Shown piece after piece: positions 10,561 through 22,729 of a stretch of 64,000 nucleotides of DNA. How positions within the stretch are numbered: the first letter of the stretch is position 1; the number at the start of each line of letters is the position of its first letter. This DNA comes from Coriaria nepalensis. Its lineage: Eukaryota; Streptophyta; Magnoliopsida; Cucurbitales; Coriariaceae. The DNA is taken from the NCBI GenBank assembly GCA_027186245.1, contig CP114482.1, positions 33,561,209 through 33,625,208 of the forward strand. Reading direction: 5' to 3'. The translations under genes were made by a program, and so were the position numbers. The notes beneath the pieces were generated by a model. The model made no database searches and was not told where the DNA came from. It saw only the letters and a program-made list of their open reading frames with translations.

Positions 10561-13500
10561 CTAGATACGATTATGCATCTGTTGTTGTCTACCTCCATCA
10601 TCTGCGACCATGGTGCCAAAGATTCGATATTGTCTAGTAGTCCACGGGTCTGTTTTACAAAGGTAGTAAGATTTTAAGCAACACTGCACCCATGGTGGAT
10701 TGCGTGAAGAGCCTTCAATCTCCTTGCCATTATCACTTGCAGTTATTCCTGACAATTTGTTTCGCTTCCTTCTCAATTCGTCTATAGATGGATATCCACC
10801 GAAAAATTTATCCTTGTAACAGATTCAACATAGAAACCAAATTAAGAAGAGTTCAATATTGCTTCGAGTATTCTACAAATTCAGTTTATTTTTGGCTAAT
10901 ACATGAAATCTAGAATTACAGATATCTAACTAGGAAATAGTAGGAGCAATTTCTTACCCCATCTTTATCATATACTAAAGCATGAATTCTAGCAGTTGCA
11001 TCCTCAAGGGTCAACCTAATTCGGTATATCCCACCAGGGGAGCGGAAATCCTCAGCCCTTGATGGAGACATTGCTACGACTCGAACAATGCATTTGAATT
11101 TCGCAGTTACCTGGAAAATACCAACTTCATCAAGAAATTAAGCAAGAGAGGTTGTCATACTTTAAAACTATGAAAAAAATAAGTGTAACCATATGGTAGT
11201 ATCAAAGGAAAATAAGAGAGTGCACATATAACATATGACAGCTTCAAAGAAAATAATTTTTCAAGAAGCAGAAGATACCTCTGGATAAGTAAGAACATCC
11301 ATTAATGTAGCATGCGGTATATGTTCACAATCAATCTCTGTCAAAGAAAAAAGGAAAGGAAAGGATACCATCAATAGTTCCAAATGTGCGAGATGATGTT
11401 CCAGAAGTATGGACCAGACAACCGAACATGAGGACTGCAAAAGAAAAATTTACTCCACAATATGAAACCTGTAATAGATGAAGGCCAAGGAAAGCTCCAG
11501 AATGGAATCCGTCCCCATTTTGACGACACCCTCTCATTATACAACCTGGTTGAGAATAGATACTACATCAAACTCAATCCAAGTAAATCAAGGAGGTTAA
11601 AGCAATTGTCATATATCAAAGACATTCCAATGAAAATAAACCTTTCGCGTGTTAATACAAGACTATCCTTGTTTGGCGTATAACGGAATTTTGTGAAGGC
11701 ATTGACCACAATATGCCATTGCCCTGCTTCCACTTCACAGAGTACATTGACAAATTTAACCCATTTACCAGTAGTTATCATGCTGAGACCATGCTTCGGA
11801 ATGCCTTGATCAAAAATCAACCTCAAGATAGTTCCAACGGGAGGAAAATTAAACAGTACATCTCTTGGTAAGGTTGAAGCTTCCAATTGCAAAGAAAGTG
11901 TTTTATCCATTTCATCTTCTAGCCTAATTCATAGACAAACATTACTACTTGTTTCTCCAAAATAATAACAACAATGCATAAAATGATGACAACAGACAAA
12001 AATTATAGGGACTACAATGTGAAATATAGAATAAACCAGTCATAAGCTTTAACAATTGCAGAATTTACTTTGCATCAATGCTAATTGGCCGAGCATCTGT
12101 TCCATCCCAGACAAAGGCCATCGACCCATCTCTAGCGACCTTGGAGATGTTAGCAATCTTATGACGTGAAGCATTGAAAAGATGAAAATTGATCAGCAAT
12201 TGGTATTCTACATATGATTAAGGGTCAGTTTAAGTATTTATTTATTTTCCTTCACTAGGTAAGAAAATCCGAGTTCCTTACCTTACATAATAAATTAACA
12301 TGATCCCCTTCCTTTATTTCCCTCACCAATTTAAAGTTATTTGATCCTACAAAGACATTTTAAATTTAAAGCTATAAGGACTACCTGTAGAGTAGGAAAA
12401 AAAATCATTTTCCCAAATAACATTAATCATGGTTAAGAGAATAAACATTCCTATCTATAATATATGCCAAACTGAAATCAAGACTGCCAAACTCAAAGCT
12501 CATAATTTTATGTTTTATTGAGGAATGAGAAAACCTTCATCCAGTTTTAAATCAACCAACCAAGCCCTTAGGCTTGCTATTAACTTCTTGTCCAGGTCTC
12601 TTGGTCGAAATGTTGGAGACACTTGATATGGCAAGAATTCTTCACCATCTTTCCCTTCATACAAGGCAAAGGAAGAAAACTTCTTATTAAAAACAGCATT
12701 TACTTCGCCAGCATGATGTTTCATCTGCAACCAAGTTTTTCATACTTGATATTATTTTATGATCTCAAAACTTTGAACAAATGAAATATATTAAATGACA
12801 TGTAGACTTACATAATTAGAGCATACTAAGAGAGAAGGCAGTCAATCTCAATAGGATAAAAACCCCACTATGTGTCAACTACATAAGGCAATGCTTTTCA
12901 TGGTACACAAATAAACAAAATTAATTTCTATTCATGCTACAGAAGCAATGTGTAGTGAATCATATTTAAGTGTCAATTTAGGAAGGGTAAGTGAATCGGA
13001 GATCAAATTGAACAGCAATATATGATCAGGGAATACCTCAACACGAGAAAATGCAATGATATCACCAGCTGAATTAACATGGGGGAGCTTTTCCAAGCCT
13101 TCAGCAAAAATGTTAACAGAAATTCCAGGATTCTTATGGGATTCATCAATTAGTTTTAGCGTAAAGCAGCAATCTGAAAGGAAATAACGATTACTATGTA
13201 AGCGGACAATATTAAAATGAAGACCACTGGAACTAGAACCTGTAACGAAAATTACATTGTGGCAACTAGTCGCCAGGCCAATCAGGTTTAGCACTATATA
13301 AAACATTAGTTAACAAAAGAAATATCTTTTTATTAAAATTTTGGATGCTTCTTTGATGTCTCCTTCATTTCCTTTAAAATATGTAAACATAGTCATGGAC
13401 ATTCAGGACAAAACATGTTAATAGCAGCATATAAATGGACTACATGTATCTCCGTCCCCAAAAGCTTCTCCAATGTTTGTATCTCCCTATTCTAAAGTTA

Positions 13501-14806
13501 AGATTTGTGATTTACCAAAAATAAGAAGCGAAAGAAAGCATAAGTTAGCATCATCTTCGGTAAACCCTACATAAAACCAAATATTGCAATGGCAACTGTG
13601 CCCTCCAAAATTCACAGTCTAAAGAATTCCTCATGATCAAATATCAATAAATAAGTAATGAATCTACTTTGATATTGCATTGCACCATTTTCCATCCTTT
13701 CTAAAAATGATTATGCCATAATCGATCTCTACTTGTGAAGGAAGTAAACCACATTACTTCATACCCTTAGAGGTAATGTTGCTACTTCTTCAACATAGAT
13801 CAAGAATGTTAATCAGTTTCTATGAAATAGATACAGAATTGCAGTGACATATCAACCATTTTGCAAGAGTGCCTAAATCATTTACTGTAAAAAAGCTTAT
13901 AAATAAATAAAAGGACAGCCAAACCAAAAAAAAAAAAGTGAAGAAGAAAAGGTGGTCTAACAATTATCGAACAAATTCAGACATCCATTATTCAGACCAA
14001 ACAATGAAATAGATAAGAACTGGCTCAGTAAACCTTGCTAGAAAAATTTCATCATTCTACTACCAACCAAGTGGGAGCAGCCGTAAGACCGGCCTTTTTA
14101 TCTTCATTGCCAGTCAAATATACATTGAAAATTTTTTAAGAGGACATGGATGACAATGATAACTAAACTTTTTCGTCCTCAATATATAATATATCTAAAA
14201 GCTTCATAAATCACTTCACAATATAAAATTATAAAAAGACATAATTTCACTCATCAATTGTAAGAGTACTTCAAAAAAATAATGAAAACACGAAGACAAA
14301 CCCACCAGAGAAAAGGAGAACGAAAGGTAGACTAATGATGCAAAGTATGTTCCAGAAAACCAAATGCTGGCCCAATTGATCGAATAAATAACACATGGCT
14401 CATAAAACAAATAGCCCTCGTACATTTCCATGGATATTCTTATACGGACCAAAATAATAATTAACCAAAAAAAAAAACACATTGGGAATGAAAAGTATGA
14501 GGTTCAATTCCATCATTCTACTACCCACCCAGAGGAAACAGTGGTAAGGCCATTCTTTTAGAGAAAGGATCAAGTGATATAGCACCCATGTGAGATAAAA
14601 ATCAGAATTCAATCTGATACATTCAAACTATCTATGAACTATGAAGATCAAAATAATATAAGAAAGAGACAAAGCATAATACCAGTGCCTCGCGTCCGTT
14701 TAGGGAAACCAAACTCCAGGATGACACCAATCAGGTTAACTTTCTGATTAATGGATGCAATGGCGTCTCTGAGCTTCAAGAATTTGTAGTCATCTCTGTC
14801 CTCCAT
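10561..14806 (-). CDS. POT1: POT1, telomere single-strand binding protein
   Basis: Protection of telomeres 1 binds the single-stranded G-rich telomere overhang or telomerase RNP in the nucleus; plant members act in end protection and telomerase function. Nine coding exons on the minus strand: 14683-14806, 13037-13173, 12535-12724, 12069-12207, 11642-11923, 11469-11545, 11279-11337, 10958-11110, 10561-10812. All introns are GT..AG and phases agree, giving 1,413 nt (470 codons plus TAG), close to the usual plant POT1 length. Visible: an N-terminal OB fold at about residues 8-145 (start MEDRDDYKFLKLRDAIASIN, then LIGVILEFG, ISVNIFAEGLEKLPHV, FALYEGKDGEEF); a second OB region at about 150-290 (AFVWDGTDARP); then WGRIPFWSFPWPSSIT, LMDVLTYPEVTAKFKC, a GGIYRIRLTLEDATARIHA block and a Cys-bearing C-terminus. 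Intron 1 is 1.5 kb. No stop or frameshift seen. Which POT1 paralogue cannot be told. Confidence 0.95.
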
Positions 14807-15225
14807 CTCCCTCTTTTCTATCTCTCTGTAAACCCTTAAACCCTAATTCTAGGGTTTTGAGTTTTAACAAACATCATCAGATCTCTATTTTGCAGACAAT
14901 AAAGACCGATTTGTGAATTGTCAACAGAGTCAGCAATAAAAACGCTGTGTTTAATCAACTTCTTCGTGAACTCTTTTGTTGCTGTTCGAAGCTTTAGATC
15001 TCAGTTTGTTTGGGTTTCTGTCGGCGTTCTTCTAGGCCCGATCTTGATCCTTGTTTTGGTGGGCACATTTTGGGCTTGGGTTTTGTGTGTTGTTTCTGTT
15101 TGCTTATGGGCTCACGGCTTCTTCCCTCTCGCATGTTTTCATAAATATCACTTTTGGCCAATTATAAAAAAAATAAAAATAATAAAAATAAATCAACTTC
15201 TTCGCATCTCCATTTTGCTGTTGCC
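14807..15225. promoter_or_regulatory. bidirectional POT1/VPS26C promoter
   Basis: Only 419 bp separate the two start codons, which point away from each other. The region holds an inverted pair of telo-boxes: AAACCCTA at 14838-14845 and TAGGGTTT at 14850-14857, with a near-match AAACCCTT at 14830. These lie 30-50 bp upstream of the POT1 ATG, so probably in its 5' UTR. Two TGGGCT site II motifs (15071-15076, 15107-15112) lie nearer VPS26C. Telo-boxes with site II motifs are known in promoters of plant growth and cell-cycle genes; that they act here is inference. Confidence 0.7.
14838..14857. promoter_or_regulatory. inverted telo-box pair
   Basis: AAACCCTA, four bases ATTC, then TAGGGTTT: perfect 8-bp inverted arms. 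The same arrangement survives in the duplicated copy at 24443-24462. The telo-box is one plant telomere repeat and a site for telomere-repeat-binding Myb factors. Confidence 0.8.
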
Positions 15226-18200
15226 ATGTCAATAGAGCTCAAGCTTTCACGAAGTAATCGTATCTATCGCCCTTCTGTAAGTCTACTCTCTTTCTTCTTC
15301 TTTTCTTCTTCTCTCTCTCACGAAACAATGATCTTTACATTGAATCTTTCCAGGAAGCTCTCGAAGGAAAAATCATCGTCAAATCTCCTTCAATTTCCCA
15401 CTATGGAATTCGCCTCACCGTCAAAGGATCCGCCAACTTGCAGGTTTCCAACAATTTTTCTTTTCTTTCTGTACATTTCCATTCAACGTTCAATTATTTT
15501 CTCAGCAATCAATCAATCCTCAGTTAACTTTAGGGTCGCCTTTTTTCGTTTGAAAAGATCAGGGGAGGATCGGCGGGAGTTATTGAGTCCTTTTACGGTG
15601 TTATAAACCCTATTCCGATTGTGTAAGTGGGCCTCAACTTCAATTGCTCTTGGTGCTTTACTGGATGGCATTGCAGTAAACTACATGCTGTAGAAATTTT
15701 GAAGTTGATGCGTTCTTCACTTTGCAAACAGGAATAAGAGTGTAGAGGTTAGACCATCAGGAAAGATCTCTTCTGGTACAACAGAGGTATATCGTTTCAG
15801 TAGACAGTTATTTGATATTATGCCCCTTACTATGAATCGATGTTCTTAATCATTAACATTGCTTAGGAATTGAAACTTTTCTGCCACACATTTATGGCCT
15901 TATGAGCTTGTAAATTTCCCATTTCTGCAACTTGGTAATGCGCTTGAATTGTATGGATTTCTGTATTGAAAGCTAGAGTGGTCGAAAAATTGACTTATCT
16001 TCAGTTTCCCCTTTTCATATTATCGTTTAAAGATTGGTTGATTTTTTTTTTTTTTGTGGCATCACCGCTTTAATAAATATTTTGTTGATCTTTAGTCAAA
16101 TTTCTTTCTCATTTTCCTTTTCCTTCATCTTTTCTTATCCATTCTTGACTGGTATTTAGTATCCCTAAATGATTTAATGTTACGCCATTTTTCCTTATTG
16201 GCAGGATCTTGAAAAATTGAAGTTCCTGTAGTAGGTTTCTTGAATTGTTTTACCTCAATTGTAAGGTGCAAAATATAAGGTTTTTTTTTTCCCGGAATTG
16301 TACCTGATTACGAATTGTCGGATGTTTATGTCCTTACTTGGGGCATGTCTTGTTTGCCCTAAGACAATGGGGTGCAATGAAGGATCTATGTAAATCAAGA
16401 TTTGATCTACCTTTTTGGCGGTATAGACACTAATTATTATTTTAATTTGTGTTCTTGTCAATTCACACTTCCATGCAAATCATACCAGATACCGTTTTCA
16501 GAGGTTCTGAGACAACAAGGCGAAAAGTTGGAAAAATTTTATGAGACATTCCATGGAGACAATATTAGCATTCAGGTTAATATTTTGATTTTTAGTGGGT
16601 TTATCTTTGTTTAACATTGGTGTATGTCACTCATTTTGCCTCATATCCCGTTTTCTCTCTTTCTTTATTGGTTTTGAATTCTATTCATATTTGTGTGACA
16701 AATGACCATTGGATCTTTTGCTAGTACTTAGTTACTGTTGACATAATCAGAGGATACCTACATAAAACCTTATCTGCAACAGTGGAGTTCATAGTTGAAA
16801 ATGATCAAGGTACATCTCTGTACCTTCTCTGTTGGATCTTCTATATAAACTTATGAAGTACAGACAAAAAACTAAGCTTCATATATTCCCTCTTTTTATT
16901 AATTTTCAGCTGATCTTCTGGAGTCGCCAATCTCACCTGAGATTGTTATCTTTTACATTACTCAAGACACTCAAAGACATCCATTACTTCCTGAATTGAA
17001 ATCTGGTACTGTCACTCTTCCCATCTCTCTCCTTTTGTTTTCCATTTTTATTCAATGTATGAAGCATAATTTTTTTCCTTCATTAATGTGGATGCTTGAT
17101 TTATGTGCTTGCGTACAAGCCTCTTCTGCATCTTGGTCTCTTTATTCTTACAAAACAGCATCAGGATTATATTATAGCATGGTCTTGTTTTCTGATGACA
17201 TGTGTTGCTACGTAGGTGGTTTTAAGGTAACGGGAAAACTTTCCACTCTGTGCTCTCTATCGAACCCCATCACCGGTGAATTAACGGTTGAAGCGGCTGC
17301 AGTTCCCATTGATTCAATTGACATTCACTTGTACAGAGTAGAGTCAGTTCTGCTCGGGGAAAAAATTGTGACTGAAGCCTCTCTGATCCAGACAACTCAG
17401 GTATGTGACATCTCCCATCTTTGCAGCCTTCTTTTAACTTACATCTAACATTTCACATAATTCTCTTCTTTCCTGTCTTTCGATCACTAGATAGCTGATG
17501 GGGATGTCTGTCATAATATGACTCTGCCTATTTATATTATACTTCCCCGCCTTTTGACTTGTCCAACAGTCTTTGCTGGGTAAGTTGCTTAATAATGTAA
17601 ATGATCTTTTCTCCTATTCTTTACATGTGCTATCCAATTGCTATTCCAAATTAAAAATAAATTACAAGGATTTCTTGTGCTGGATTTGTTTAAGAATTTC
17701 CAAATTTCAATTCTCACTCTACAATTGGAATCTAATTTCAGATACTATTTGTCCGGTTTCTCAAACGACTTGACCAAATGCACTATCTGTTAATATCTGA
17801 ATAGACACACTAATAAAAAATTCAATTTATCACACTTCAATTTTGATACCGCTCGACTCTATGATTTTGTGGCCAATTTTTTTTATCTACCACTATGATT
17901 TCTACTCATTGGAGAAGAATTTTTACGGATGTACTAAACCTGCCACAAGTGACTATGAATCGATAAAAGGTAAATTTTTTACATTGCAAGGAATTGATCA
18001 GTCATGTAAAAGCTGATGTTGCAGAGCAACCTCAGTATGCAGAATGTGCATCTTATAATGATTGTCCTACGTTAACTCACACACCACATCTTGGGACTTT
18101 CAAGACATTCTACTTTATATTTGACCGACCTGATTTACTCTGCTCAGTGGCTTCTTCTCTTATCTTATTAAGCATATATTTATTTGGACATTTTGATGAT

Positions 18201-18994
18201 TATAAATCCGTTTAATTCACTTTTTATCCCTGTGTAGTTGAGTTTTTACAAATTCGTCCATGTGTACTCTCTTAGCAACTTCTTAGTCCATGTGTAGTTC
18301 CAATGAGATTTTTTGTCCTTTTGATCATTTTTCAGATAACTGATTCTAGCCTGGCAATTAACATGTCAGTATGTATCAAATTGCGATATGTGCAAAATCC
18401 ATAATTTCAATAATATCATGTCAACAATAAAAAAAGAAAATTACAAATTTGATCCAAATGAATCATTTTCTTTACAATTTTATCCCAAATATTTTTATAA
18501 TTCCTATTTTCTACCCCTATATTATTATTATTTTTTTCATTTTCACCCAAACAAAAATCTGAGCTCAACCTCCATTAATAGAGGTCTGAGCTCAACCTCC
18601 ATCAATGCATCTCTAGTTTTCTGGCTTTCTTCTAAATGCTGCTATCAAGTCCACACCCCATCTATAATTGCTTACTATAACTTCACTTTAACTATTTGTG
18701 CAGGCCATTTTCAATTGAATTCAAAGTTTACATTGTTATAACATTCCGGTCAGAGCTATCCAAATTGCATTCCAAGTCTGATCCAAGAACTCCCAGACTG
18801 TGGGTGAGCAGTTATACATACATATGCTCACTATACATACATACATACATACATTTATGTGTGTGTATATATATATATATATTTTTTTTTTTTTCCTTCT
18901 TTGGGATGTTGAGCCTATCCGCTGTGTGGTCATTGTTTGTTCAATGCAGCAGGCTTTGGAGGCTCTACCACTTGAACTGGTCCGAATGAGGTAA
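15226..18994 (+). CDS. VPS26C: VPS26C / DSCR3-like retriever subunit
   Basis: Arrestin-fold protein of the Vps26 family, C type (DSCR3). Family members act in endosomal cargo retrieval in a retromer-like (retriever) complex. Eleven coding exons: 15226-15276, 15354-15443, 15558-15622, 15732-15786, 16489-16575, 16725-16809, 16910-17005, 17216-17400, 17491-17579, 18704-18803, 18950-18994. Phases agree, giving 948 nt (315 residues plus TAA). Landmarks: MSIELKLSRSNRIYRPS at the start, GGSAGVIESFYGVI at about 50-63, KFYETFHGDNISIQ at about 103-116, IFYITQDTQRHPLLPELKSG near 156-176, SIDIHLYRVES, TLPIYIILPRLLTCPTVFAG, FKVYIVITFRSELSKL, and LPLELVR near the end. Start chosen because it matches the family N-terminus; the ATG faces POT1 across a short shared promoter. 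The last exon has a tandem cagcag acceptor, and its stop codon overlaps a perfect GTAAGT donor. Confidence 0.95.
18831..18894. repeat. microsatellites in VPS26C intron 10
   Basis: A (CATA)n stretch, then gtgtgtg, (TA)n and a T run lie back to back in the last intron. They create spurious short ORFs on both strands. Confidence 0.85.
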
Positions 18995-19644
18995 GTTTGA
19001 TGTGTATAGTGGCAACAATTAAGGAATATCAATTTTGAGTCCCGTCTTCATATGGATCACTTACAAAACTTCTCATTTTGGGTCCAATGACGCTTCAATG
19101 ATCATAACTAGTTTTTCTATTTCCTCTTGTAATTCATGTTTAGTATATGTAATTATGCATTGTTAAACTAGTTCTCGATCAATTTCAATTGTACCCCAAT
19201 TCAAATTCAAGTGATATTTGTGCCTGGCAGCTTTATGAATTCACTGCAAAATGATAGAACGATGATTGTGAATATTTTCTGCTGTAGTTCACATTAGCAA
19301 CTACATGCTCACAAAAAGCTGAAGAGTCAGCACTAAACCAAACATCCTGCACGGACGAAGATGCATAGCTGGTGGCAGTAAATTCAATAGATGACAAGCA
19401 AAAAGTGCTGCAGTCCTGCCAAACTACTCTTCAGAGACATTTTTCACCTTGAACAATTTTGTCCCAAACAGGGAAGAGGTCCGATTGATCTGCCACATAT
19501 TAGGTCATTTGAACCGAACATCTCGATTGGAATATTACATAGATTTGTTGATAACATATCCTTGGATAATTTAATGTCTTAGCCAACTTCTAGTATCGTT
19601 AACTGAGATCCCAGTCTGGGTTCTTAGAGATCTCGGTCCTTGAT

Positions 19645-19729
19645 CCTAGATTGAGATCTTGGTCTAGGCTCGATCTAGGATTCCATACAAAATCTGGGTC
19701 TACAATCCTAGACCAAGATCTCAATCTGG
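19645..19729. repeat. inverted repeat of MULE-subterminal type
   Basis: The arms 19645-19668 (cctagattgagatcttggtc..) and 19707-19729 are near-perfect inverted copies. The flanks (about 19600-19740) are built from 'gagatc(t/c)cggtct' words like those in the MULE at 52195-59640, so this may be a small non-autonomous relative. Confidence 0.6.
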
Positions 19730-20011
19730 AGCTCCATTCTAATATCCCGTTCTCCAACAATTTCAACTCTAAAAACAGCAATTTTATCAAAGAACAGTTT
19801 CAACCCTAATACTCAGTTTCTAATAATTTTAACTATATATGAAATAAACAGAGAACAATCATAACCATACTTTTATAATCATTTAGGTCTTTGATTTTTT
19901 TGATCTTCCCTGTTTACATCGTTATCCATTCCTCCATGGTTTTGCCTTCTAGCCGACCAGAATTCGTGCCTCTCACTACTAGACATACCGTAAAACTCTA
20001 ACAGACCGTTC

Positions 20012-20042
20012 ACTATATATGTATATATATATATATATATAA
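20012..20042. repeat. (TA)n microsatellite
   Basis: Near-pure alternating TA run in non-coding sequence. Confidence 0.85.
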
Positions 20043-21235
20043 TATTCCGCTTTGTAATCCTATATATATAACAATGACAATAACAACTACTTTACCATAG
20101 GAAAATAGACATATATAAGGGACTGAAAGTACTATTTCATATAAAATTTATGAAAGGATCCCTAGAAGAAGGATATGTCATATAAAAGTGAGAAAATAAA
20201 TAAATAAATAAAAATTGTACCTCTTAAACTGGGAAATGACTCTGGCTAGAAGAAACAAATAGTGAAATCGTATAAAATAAGAAAATAATTATAAGAAATA
20301 TACACCTTTAAACTCTTTATTTTTTAAATATTTTATACAATCCGTCAAATTTGGAATAATTAATCAAAAACATGATCTAAATAACAAAACTTTAGCCAAA
20401 AGGTCATCTTTAAAAAAAAAATAAAAGAAAAGAAAAAGAAAAAGAAAATAGGAATCTATAGCCTATATAGCCTATAGATGTTGGAATGAAAAATAGCACA
20501 CGATCATCAAAATTCACTCCTACGTATACTTCAAGCAACCATGATCTACAAAAAGAAAGAAAATAACAACCAAAAAAATAAAGTAATAGATATCAATAGG
20601 GTTCACTTGGATCATGACAGCAAAGGTATAGTTTCATTTGCATTCTTAGGATCATAGCAGTCTTTAGCTCAAGTTTTATATAATACTATGCTTTACAATA
20701 TCATAGATATGAAACTGAAACAAATATTATGCTTTAGAAGATAAACCTTTGTAATCAATTAATGTCGAATTGGCTAATAGTTGTATTATTAGAATAGAAA
20801 ATGCACTTTCTATGGCTCCTAAAACTACTTCCTCGTTTTACAGTGATTCCAATGTCAGACAATTAAACTTATACAACATCTCCTAAGTAATCCTGAGCAT
20901 GGTCTGCTATTCGATCCCATTGTGGCTGCTTTTTCGTCATTTTTGCCCATTCATGGCCATGGGTATACTTCATACCTTTCACCTTTTAGTTCTTTTCTAT
21001 TCTTCAAATCGTACAACATTCTCACCAAGAAAGAGATGCTAATGCTCTAAGATAATTGTATCTTTGTAATCTCATATTAGACTTTAGGTAAGTTTTAAAT
21101 GCCCACATGAATGAACCCTTACAATTTTGATCTCTCTAATTACTTTCTATATCGAGTGTTAACTATAGATTTATGATAGATTTTGGCGGTAACTAAGTAA
21201 GCCACCGTTCTTTTGCGGTATTGAAATTCTTTTAG

Positions 21236-21380
21236 GGCTCAAATGGAAGTGATGGGGTTTAGCAAGGCATTGGGTGAACTTACCACTTGTCATGGTGGGA
21301 TTCTAAATGAAGCAGAAGTTGCAGCTGGAGCTGAGGAAAAACAAACTCATGCATTTGAAAATGGACCCTTTCACAGGTAG
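21236..21380 (+). other. possible alternative terminal exon of VPS26C
   Basis: Preceded by a pyrimidine-rich tract and TTTTAG acceptor. If joined to the perfect GTAAGT donor at 18991 in VPS26C, the frame stays open for 47 more residues (AQMEVMGFSKALGELTTCHG... to FENGPFHR) and ends at TAG 21378-21380. I do not recognise this tail. It could equally be a non-coding or unrelated exon. Codon composition looks less AT-rich than its surroundings. Confidence 0.3.
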
Positions 21381-22729
21381 TAAAGGTAATGTTAAAAGTT
21401 GAAACTGAATGTCTAAGTAGATTTATGTATCTCAGTTCATTATGGTAATGGACATTGAAATTTCGACATTGTGTATCTTCAACTCTACAAAAAGAGAAAA
21501 AGTTCGGGTCTTACTGCTATTGCTCTTATTTTGAGTAAATTTACTAATCCAGCTACTTTCCGCATCTTATGATTATTCCAAGTCCTGTAGATAGTGATCA
21601 AAACATCCTTGGCTATGAACTTGACACTAACTTTCTGTTGAGCGCATGGTCTCATTCATTTGAGCTGATTTCTAACACTTGGAATTTCAATAGACTTAAT
21701 GGACCATACTATACATATGACAGGTTGAGAATGTAAAGCAACGCTGTTTGCCAAATGCTTTAAATTATCCCATGTTGGAAGAGTATGACTTCAGAAACGA
21801 TACTGTGAAAAATAAATTCTGAAGTTTTTTGTCCTGCATTTAGTAATAAAAAATGACACCAAGACAAGAGAGGGAACCTTCAAATAATCATTCTTATACT
21901 ACGTTTCTTTTGTTAATCATTGCTTGTAACTCGACAGGTCAATCCTGATCTTGAAATGGAACTAACGCCTCAAGCTCAACCTCGACCCTATCAAGAAAAA
22001 AGTCATAGTAAAATGTTTGGAAATGGTTTTGGCAAACTTTTATTAACAGCCATTATAATACTTGGTACTCATCCAAGTCAGCATTTGACACTAGGTTTAT
22101 ATTTGAATTAGAATTAGAATTTGAGGCCCAAACTAAATTCTTAGCCGAATCTGAGGTGCCAAATGTTGAACCAAATGTACCCTATTAGCAATGTTGGGCT
22201 TGGGTCTGAGTTGAAACCCAAACCCGAGGAGCCGGTTTCTTTGGCAACTGGGTGAATGCTTTGATCGGCCCAAAACCACTACCAATTAGCTTACCTCTTC
22301 ATAATCCTCATTCCTCTTTCTCATTCAGACAATAACTCATCACTCTCTCTTGTTTTTCTCTCTTGAGCAACTGTGTTAGGATTTACTCTCTCTTTAGTTA
22401 TCTCTATGATCTATTGATTCTTAACTTGCATATATGTTCAAGCTTACATCCATGGTAGTTAGGGTTCTTGATCTGTTTTGCTTTTATTTGGAATCTGTAT
22501 TGTATATTGTTAATTTTGAGATTAATTGTAAAAAGAGAACTATCATCATAGTGCACAATAATTTCTAATCAATTGTTGGAGTCTCAAGTGGAGTAACCCT
22601 TTGTGATGAACCACTGTATATCTTATGTGTTCTTTAATTTCTTACTTTACTAAATCTGAAAATAAACATGCTTAAAGATTAAAAAGATTATTGAAATCGG
22701 TTAAAGATTAGGTTAAAGTCATAACATAC
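21381..22729. other. intergenic; right part later duplicated
   Basis: No confident gene. A 63-codon frame at 21920-22111 lies after an acceptor-like cgacag but is unrecognised. The portion from about 22030 to 22503 has a diverged second copy at 26405-26840, showing it belonged to the duplicated block. Confidence 0.55.
22030..22503. repeat. duplicated intergenic block, copy 1
   Basis: Matches 26405-26840 with substitutions and small indels (shared words include tttatatttgaattag, gaggcccaaact, ccaaatgttgaaccaaatgt). It anchors the right side of the ancestral duplicated unit. Confidence 0.8.

Larger units (their letters stand above)
18995..21235. other. intergenic or long intron, no gene seen
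   Basis: AT-rich, with no convincing coding frame. Contains a hairpin-like repeat (19645-19729) and a (TA)n tract. If the exon at 21236-21380 is real, this stretch is an intron starting at the GTAAGT at 18991. Confidence 0.5.

Noticed and set aside
11331..11537. Minus-strand frame MRGCRQNGDG... as a POT1 exon
   Set aside because: Wrong frame. The correct exon is 11469-11545, which keeps phase and reads WGRIPFWSFPWPSSIT.
11462..11683. Plus-strand frame of 73 codons
   Set aside because: Antisense shadow of POT1 exons 5 and 6.
15154..15606. 150-codon plus-strand frame across the VPS26C start
   Set aside because: Runs through exon/intron borders in another frame. Splicing to the VPS26C family sequence explains the region.
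18736..19032. Overlapping frames on both strands near the end of VPS26C
   Set aside because: Created by CATA/TA/T microsatellites in intron 10 and reading through exon borders.
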